A stretch of 11,666 nt of DNA. Origin: an uncultured Oscillospiraceae bacterium (GTDB lineage Bacteria; Bacillota; Clostridia; Oscillospirales; Oscillospiraceae). The position numbers and the translations under genes are program-made. Location of the stretch: positions 1 to 11,666 of the forward strand of contig CAKTIH010000069.1 of NCBI GenBank assembly GCA_934565615.1. The letters are read 5' to 3'. This document shows positions 7,465-11,666 of the stretch, piece after piece (the first letter of the stretch is position 1; every line of letters starts with the position of its first letter). The notes under the pieces are model-generated. The model searched no databases, was not told the DNA's origin, and saw nothing but the letters and a program-made list of their open reading frames with translations.

Positions 7465-8772
7465 ATGGAATTTAACAGAACCGAGCTTATGCCCGGCGTG
7501 TTTCTGAGTCATCTGCGTTCCGACAAATTCAAGACCGCCTGCATGAGCGTCACGCTGCTCACGCAGCTGCGGCGCGAGACCGCGGCGATGAACGCGGTCA
7601 TACCCTTTGTGCTGCGCCGCGGCACTACGCGCTACGGCGATATGGAGCAGCTATCGCGCAGGATGGATGAGCTTTACGGCGCGGCGGTGGAGCCGGTCGT
7701 GCGGCGCATAGGCGAAATACAGTGCATCGGCTTTTACGGCAGCTTCCCGGAACCGGACTATCTGCCCGGGGGCGAGGCGCTGCTGGGCGACACCTGCGCG
7801 CTCATGGCACAGCTTCTGCTCGACCCCGCAACGCGCGGCGGCCTGCTGCTGCCGCAGTATGTGGACAGCGAGCGCGAAAAGCTCCTCGACATCATCCGAA
7901 GCCGCGTGAACGATAAGCGCAGCTACGCCCTCACGCGCTGCATTGAGGAGATGTGCTGCTATGAGGACTTCGCCGTCAGCCGCTTCGGCAGCGAGAGCGA
8001 GGCCGAGAACATCCATTATAAAAAGCTGACCCGGCACTACCGCGAGCTTATCCAGACCTGCCCGGTCGAGATATTCTACTGCGGCAAGACCGACTTCAAG
8101 GCCGTGTCCGCCGCGATGCGCGATGCGTTTTCCGCGATGCCGCGCGGAGAGATAGATTACGACATCGGCACCGACCTGCGCATGAACGCGGTGGAGGATC
8201 ACGTCCGCTTCGTGGAAGAGGAGATGGACGTGACGCAGGGCAAGCTCGTCCTCGGCTTCCGCCTCGGCGAGTGCATGGAGGAGCCGGATATCCCGGCGCT
8301 CTATGTATTTAACGCCGTCTACGGCAGCGGCGCGACGAGCAAGCTATTCATGAACGTGCGCGAAAAGCTGTCGCTGTGCTACTACGCAAGCTCGGCAGTG
8401 TACCTGCACAAGGGGATAATGCTCGTCTCCTCGGGCATCGAGTTTGACAAGCTGGACGCTGCGCGCGATGAGATACTCGCGCAGCTCGACAGCGTCCGCC
8501 GGGGCGAGATCACCGACGATGAGCTGCGCTCGGCGAAAAAAAGCGTCGCTTCCGACCTGCGTGCGGTGCAGGACAGCATAGGCGAGCTTGAGGGTTTCTA
8601 CCTTTCGCAGGCGCTCGACGGGCTTGACTACGGCCCGGCAGAGCTGGCGGCGCTGGCAGAGGACGTCACGAAGGAAGAAGTTCAGGCCATCGCCAAATCG
8701 ATAGAGTGCGACCTTATATACTTCCTTAAGGGAAGCGGAGAGGAGGACGGCAGCGATGATGAAACTGCATGA
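7465..8772 (+). CDS. yfmF: M16-family protein without the zinc motif, YfmF type
   Basis: This 435-residue protein has the two-lobed M16 (insulinase/mitochondrial processing peptidase-like) layout but no HxxEH. The equivalent helix reads LSRRMDELYGA, followed by the family-typical RRIGEIQCIGF. The C-terminal lobe carries NVREKLSLCYYASS (297-310), in which R299 and Y306 match the R/Y substrate-binding pair known from the non-zinc subunit of bacterial M16B heterodimers. It is therefore most likely the partner of the next gene product, not a peptidase alone. Databases name this family EF-P 5-aminopentanol modification-associated protein YfmF (ymfF in Bacillus subtilis). That label rests largely on gene neighbourhood in Bacillus, and neither efp nor ymfI is seen here. 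The start is set by GGAGGTG ending 4 nt before the ATG. The gene opens the operon, and its last 17 nt overlap yfmH. It is likely cytoplasmic, as there is no signal peptide or membrane segment. Confidence 0.87.
   Translation: MEFNRTELMPGVFLSHLRSDKFKTACMSVTLLTQLRRETAAMNAVIPFVLRRGTTRYGDMEQLSRRMDELYGAAVEPVVRRIGEIQCIGFYGSFPEPDYLPGGEALLGDTCALMAQLLLDPATRGGLLLPQYVDSEREKLLDIIRSRVNDKRSYALTRCIEEMCCYEDFAVSRFGSESEAENIHYKKLTRHYRELIQTCPVEIFYCGKTDFKAVSAAMRDAFSAMPRGEIDYDIGTDLRMNAVEDHVRFVEEEMDVTQGKLVLGFRLGECMEEPDIPALYVFNAVYGSGATSKLFMNVREKLSLCYYASSAVYLHKGIMLVSSGIEFDKLDAARDEILAQLDSVRRGEITDDELRSAKKSVASDLRAVQDSIGELEGFYLSQALDGLDYGPAELAALAEDVTKEEVQAIAKSIECDLIYFLKGSGEEDGSDDETA
8741..8746 (+). promoter_or_regulatory. 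Ribosome binding site of yfmH inside the yfmF coding region
   Basis: AGGAGG lies within the last codons of yfmF, 9 nt before the ATG at 8756 and 12 nt before the adjacent in-frame ATG at 8759. It supports translational coupling of the two M16 subunits. Which of the two tandem ATGs is used cannot be decided from sequence. Confidence 0.75.
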
Positions 8773-10054
8773 GTACCCAGAGATCGGCGAGATGCTTTAC
8801 AGCACGGTGCTCCCGAACGGGCTTGAGATAAGGGTGATACCGAAGAAGGACTTCTCCACCTGCTATGCCGCGTTCATGACAAATTACGGCGGGGCGCACC
8901 GCCGTTTCACGATAGACGGGCGCACTGTCGACACGCCCGCAGGCGTCGCGCACTACCTCGAGCACAAGATGTTCGACTTGCCGAACGGCGATAACGCGCT
9001 GAGCATACTCTCGGCAAACGGCGCTGACCCCAACGCCTTTACCTCAAGCGGCGTGACCTGCTATTACTTTCAGTGCACCGAGGGCTGCGAGGAGAACCTG
9101 CGCATGCTGCTGCACTTTGTGTCGACCCCGTACTTCACGGACGAGACGGTCGCAAAGGAGCAGGGCATAATCGCGCAGGAGATACTCATGGGCGAGGATA
9201 ACCCCGGCATGGTCGTCTACTATAACCTGCTCGGGCTGCTCTATGACCACCACCCGATACGCGACCGCGTCGCCGGGACGGCGGAGAGCATCTCCCACAT
9301 CACCGCGCAGACGCTTTACGACTGCCACCGCGTTTTCTATGCTCCGTCGAACATGGTCCTCTGCGTGGAGGGCTGCGTCGACCCGGAGACCGTCGCGCGC
9401 ATCGCGGAGGAGGAGCTGCCGAAGGAGCGCGCGGAAGTTCCCACGGCGGACTTCGGCGAGAAGGAATCCTCGCTGCCGCGTGAAAAGCTCTGCCGTGTAC
9501 AGGGCGAGGTCTCAGCGCCGCAGTTTCTCATCGGCGCAAAGCTCGACTGCGCCGAGAGCGGCGAGGCCGCGCTCCGGCAGCACCTTGTCGCCGCGCTGTG
9601 CCTGAGGATGCTCTGCGGCTCGTCCTCCCCGTTTTACACGAGACTGTACGCCGACGGGCTTCTCAGCGTGGACTTTGACTATGAGACGGACTTTTCTGCC
9701 GGGACCGGAACGGTCATCATCGGCGGCGAGAGCCGCGAACCGGAAAAGATACTCGAAGAGTTCTCCCGCGAGGTCGAGCGCATCGCAGCCGAAGGCTTTG
9801 ACGCCGGGAGCTTCGAGCGCGCAAAGCGCGCCTCACTCGGCGCGAGACTGCGCGGGCTTGAGGATTTCGACAATGTCTGCGTCTCGATGGCGATGGGGCT
9901 TCTTGACGGCTACTGCGCGCTCGACGCGTTCCGCCTGCTCGAATCGGTCACGGCCGAGGAATGCCGCCGCTTCGCCGCGGAAAACCTCTGCCGCGAGAGA
10001 CTGGCGATGTCGATCATTGAGCCAAAAACCACCAACACAACAGAAACAGAATAA
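8756..10054 (+). CDS. yfmH: M16 zinc metallopeptidase, YfmH type
   Basis: This 432-residue protein is the zinc-bearing half of the M16 pair. The inverted zincin motif HYLEH is at residues 66-70 (ligands H66 and H70, catalytic base E69), and the expected third ligand is E142 in GIIAQEI, 72 residues later. The family-typical GADPNAFTSSGVTCYYF and DNPGMVVYYNLL segments follow, with HHPIRDRVAGT further on. The second lobe contains SSSPFYTRLYADGLL, strongly reminiscent of Bacillus YmfH. It probably cleaves small peptides or an unstructured segment of a larger protein in the cytoplasm, together with YfmF. The substrate is unknown, and the EF-P link is a database label only. It overlaps yfmF by 17 nt and is followed by lgt after 14 nt, so all are probably cotranscribed. 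All zinc-site residues are intact, so it should be active. Confidence 0.92.
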   Translation: MMKLHEYPEIGEMLYSTVLPNGLEIRVIPKKDFSTCYAAFMTNYGGAHRRFTIDGRTVDTPAGVAHYLEHKMFDLPNGDNALSILSANGADPNAFTSSGVTCYYFQCTEGCEENLRMLLHFVSTPYFTDETVAKEQGIIAQEILMGEDNPGMVVYYNLLGLLYDHHPIRDRVAGTAESISHITAQTLYDCHRVFYAPSNMVLCVEGCVDPETVARIAEEELPKERAEVPTADFGEKESSLPREKLCRVQGEVSAPQFLIGAKLDCAESGEAALRQHLVAALCLRMLCGSSSPFYTRLYADGLLSVDFDYETDFSAGTGTVIIGGESREPEKILEEFSREVERIAAEGFDAGSFERAKRASLGARLRGLEDFDNVCVSMAMGLLDGYCALDAFRLLESVTAEECRRFAAENLCRERLAMSIIEPKTTNTTETE

Positions 10055-10068
10055 GAAGGTAAAAAGCT

Positions 10069-10995
10069 ATGCAGCCCCTTGTGCAAACCATCCAGCGTGA
10101 TTCCGCGATCACCTTCCCGATGCTCGGGAACCTCACGATAAATCCGCCGTCCTACTTCACAGTGTTCGGCATGGACATTTATTTCTACGGCGTCATTATC
10201 GGTCTCGGCTTCATCCTCGGCATACTCTACTGCTCGCACAACAGCCGCCGCTTCGGCATAGATCAGGACAGCGTATACGACGTGATGATCTGGCTCATCC
10301 CGACGGCGATAATCGGCGCGCGGCTCTACTACGTGCTGTTTCGGCTGGATTACTACGTCCAGCACCCGAATGAGATATTCGCCATCCACAACGGCGGGCT
10401 CGCCATTTACGGCGGCGTCATCGCCGGGATACTGGTGATATGGCTCGTGTGCCGCAAAAAGAAAATACCGCTCGGCGCGATGCTCGACCTGCTGTGCTAC
10501 GGGCTGCTGATCGGCCAGATACTCGGCCGTTGGGGCAATTTCATGAACCGCGAGGCCTTCGGTGCCCAGACTGATATCTTCTGCCGCATGGGGCTCATCG
10601 CTCCCGACGGCAGCACGATATACGTCCACCCGACATTTCTTTACGAGAGCCTGTGGAACCTGTGCATTCTGATCTTCCTCATCATCTTTGAGAGGAAGGG
10701 CAAGCGCAGCTTTGACGGGCAGTGCATCACGCTCTATTTCCTGCTATACGGCATCGGCCGCACATGGATAGAGGGGCTGCGCACCGACAGCCTTTATATC
10801 GGCGCAACCAACATACGTGTTTCGCAGGGGCTTTCAATAGCGCTTGTGATAATAGCTCTGGCGTACCTCATCATTCAGGGCCGCCGCGAGCACCCGCCGG
10901 AGGAGCTTTACGTCAATCGCGTTATGCAGGAGGCGGCAGCGGCAAACGGCGGCGAGGAACAGACAGAAGCAGACAACGAAACGGAGGAAAAATAA
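10069..10995 (+). CDS. lgt: Prolipoprotein diacylglyceryl transferase
   Basis: Lgt transfers diacylglycerol from phosphatidylglycerol to the lipobox cysteine of prolipoproteins, the first step of lipoprotein maturation in the cytoplasmic membrane. The 308-residue protein has about seven hydrophobic segments (near 36-56, 69-90, 110-130, 138-153, 193-213, 222-240 and 252-273). It carries the Lgt signature GRWGNFMNREAFG at 153-165, with R154 matching E. coli R143, and R238 in GLRTDSL matches R239. The GGLAIYGG loop (109-116) has tyrosine where E. coli has H103, a variant I recall from Firmicutes. The last ~35 residues form a hydrophilic acidic tail beyond the final membrane segment. AAGAAGG (10053-10059) overlaps the yfmH stop and sits 9 nt before the ATG. 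The coupling to an M16 pair suggests a link between peptide processing and lipoprotein biogenesis, but that is inference. Confidence 0.97.
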   Translation: MQPLVQTIQRDSAITFPMLGNLTINPPSYFTVFGMDIYFYGVIIGLGFILGILYCSHNSRRFGIDQDSVYDVMIWLIPTAIIGARLYYVLFRLDYYVQHPNEIFAIHNGGLAIYGGVIAGILVIWLVCRKKKIPLGAMLDLLCYGLLIGQILGRWGNFMNREAFGAQTDIFCRMGLIAPDGSTIYVHPTFLYESLWNLCILIFLIIFERKGKRSFDGQCITLYFLLYGIGRTWIEGLRTDSLYIGATNIRVSQGLSIALVIIALAYLIIQGRREHPPEELYVNRVMQEAAAANGGEEQTEADNETEEK

Positions 10996-10996
10996 C

Positions 10997-11464
10997 ATGG
11001 CAGATTATAAGGACATCATCACCGGCACTCTCAATAACATCGTCGGCAAGGTCAAAGAAGTCGCGGACAGCGGCGCTATCAAGGACATATACGAGCACGG
11101 CGCGAACCGCGCAAAGTCCTACGGCCAGATGGCAAAGCTATCGCTCGAGATAAACGGCGACTCCGAGGAGCTCAAGCGCGTCTACGCCGAGATCGGCCGC
11201 CTGTACTATGACCAGGCGAAGGACGCTCCCGAGGGTTTCTTTGCGCCCCTGTTCGAGCAGGCCGCCGCGCTCATCGAGAGCATCAACGGCAAGCAGGCGC
11301 AGATACAGGCGATGAAGGACGAGTTCGCCGCCGAGACCGCTCCCGCCGAGGACGCGGACTTTGAGTCCGTCGTCGACGCCACTGAGGACGACGGCACCGC
11401 AGCCGACGACGAGGACGGCATCGAGATAGAGATCACTATCGAGAAGGACGACGACAAGGAATAA
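10997..11464 (+). CDS. Small helical protein with a highly acidic C-terminal tail
   Basis: I do not recognise a named family. The 155-residue product has no signal peptide, membrane segment or cysteine. Residues 1 to about 112 look helical, with SLEINGDSEELKRVYAEIGR and then LYYDQAK. This resembles the helical N-terminal part of clostridial zinc-ribbon proteins (E-x-IGxLYY wording), but the zinc ribbon itself is absent. The final 43 residues are a low-complexity tail with 20 Asp/Glu and only two Lys, ending in EKDDDKE. GGAGG at 10983-10987, inside the end of lgt, is 9 nt upstream of the ATG, and the gap to lgt is 1 nt, so it is the last gene of the operon and is followed by a terminator. The codon use and strong ribosome binding site make it a real gene. 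A scaffold or nucleic-acid-mimic role would be speculation. Confidence 0.87.
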   Translation: MADYKDIITGTLNNIVGKVKEVADSGAIKDIYEHGANRAKSYGQMAKLSLEINGDSEELKRVYAEIGRLYYDQAKDAPEGFFAPLFEQAAALIESINGKQAQIQAMKDEFAAETAPAEDADFESVVDATEDDGTAADDEDGIEIEITIEKDDDKE

Positions 11465-11474
11465 GCGATATCTC

Positions 11475-11515
11475 ACGCAAAGGACACACCCACGCAGGTG
11501 TGTCCCTTGCGTTTT
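11475..11515 (+). terminator. Intrinsic terminator of the operon
   Basis: ACGCAA-A-GGACACACC (11475-11490) pairs with GGTGTGTCC-C-TTGCGT (11497-11512) around the 6-nt loop CACGCA. The stem is 16 positions long with a single A/C mismatch and runs into TTTT (11512-11515). It begins 10 nt after the stop of the acidic-tailed protein. Its position and form fit a rho-independent terminator. The T-tract is short, so some read-through is possible. Confidence 0.88.
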
Positions 11516-11555
11516 GATTCTGTGTCGATAGTTGGACAGAAGCAATAAAACATTT

Positions 11556-11589
11556 TGAACGCGCTGCAAAGTATATTGCAGCGCGTTCA
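11556..11589. repeat. Perfect 14-bp inverted repeat nested in a second short stem
   Basis: TGAACGCGCTGCAA (11556-11569) pairs exactly with TTGCAGCGCGTTCA (11576-11589) across a 6-nt loop. An outer 6-bp pair, GACAGA at 11535-11540 with TCTGTC at 11594-11599, could enclose it. On the + strand no T-run follows. On the - strand the stem is followed by AAATGTTTTATT, so it might terminate a convergent gene beyond the window. Alternatively it is another dispersed palindrome. No coding sequence is seen from here to the window end. Confidence 0.7.
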
Positions 11590-11666
11590 TCAGTCTGTCA
11601 AAGAACAGCGTATTACATCAAGCGGGAACAGCACATTTTAAGCAACTGTTGAAAAAACGAGCAAAA

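Noticed and set aside
11590..11666. Search for a gene entering from the right edge of the window
   Set aside because: The frames inspected on the - strand hit stops within a short distance and no domain wording is visible. The stretch is left unassigned.

Overview
The window is GC-rich, densely coded bacterial DNA with all genes on the + strand and only short AT-richer gaps. Protein wording, codon use and gene order (a YfmF/YfmH M16 pair followed by lgt) point to Bacillota, class Clostridia, most likely an Oscillospirales-type gut anaerobe. That placement is inferred by recognition, not by a search.

Region 1 (1-298) has no credible gene. It holds two perfect stem-loops (4-41 and 51-80) and two copies of a small hairpin unit (95-181), and looks like an interspersed palindromic repeat next to the leader of the first gene. 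I see no convincing promoter there.

Region 2 (299-7324) is one very large gene for a 2341-residue protein of the cyclic beta-1,2-glucan synthase (NdvB/Cgs) type. It has an N-terminal membrane-embedded GT84 glycosyltransferase, a middle glycoamylase-like (GH189-type) cyclisation/transglycosylation domain, and a C-terminal GH94 phosphorylase-like half. The hallmark residues of the GT and GH94 parts are intact. No exporter is adjacent.

Region 3 (7325-7464) is a 140-base gap with a possible hairpin, a strong extended -10 promoter and a good ribosome binding site.

Region 4 (7465-11464) is a tight four-gene operon. It encodes an M16-fold subunit without the zinc motif (YfmF type), an M16 subunit with HxxEH (YfmH type, overlapping by 17 nt), prolipoprotein diacylglyceryl transferase (Lgt, 14 nt later), and a 155-residue helical protein with a very acidic tail (1 nt later). 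The M16 proteins probably form a heterodimer, one half supplying zinc and the other the R/Y substrate-binding residues. Lgt lipidates prolipoproteins at the membrane. The role of the acidic protein is unknown.

Region 5 (11465-11666) contains a clear intrinsic terminator for the operon, then a perfect 14-bp inverted repeat (11556-11589) inside a second short stem. I can assign nothing to the last ~65 bases.

I see no CRISPR array, insertion sequence, tRNA/rRNA, phage gene or toxin-antitoxin pair. The most interesting items are the complete glucan synthase in an apparently Gram-positive host, a codon-use change inside that gene, the orphan acidic-tailed protein linked to lgt, and the structured repeats at both ends.
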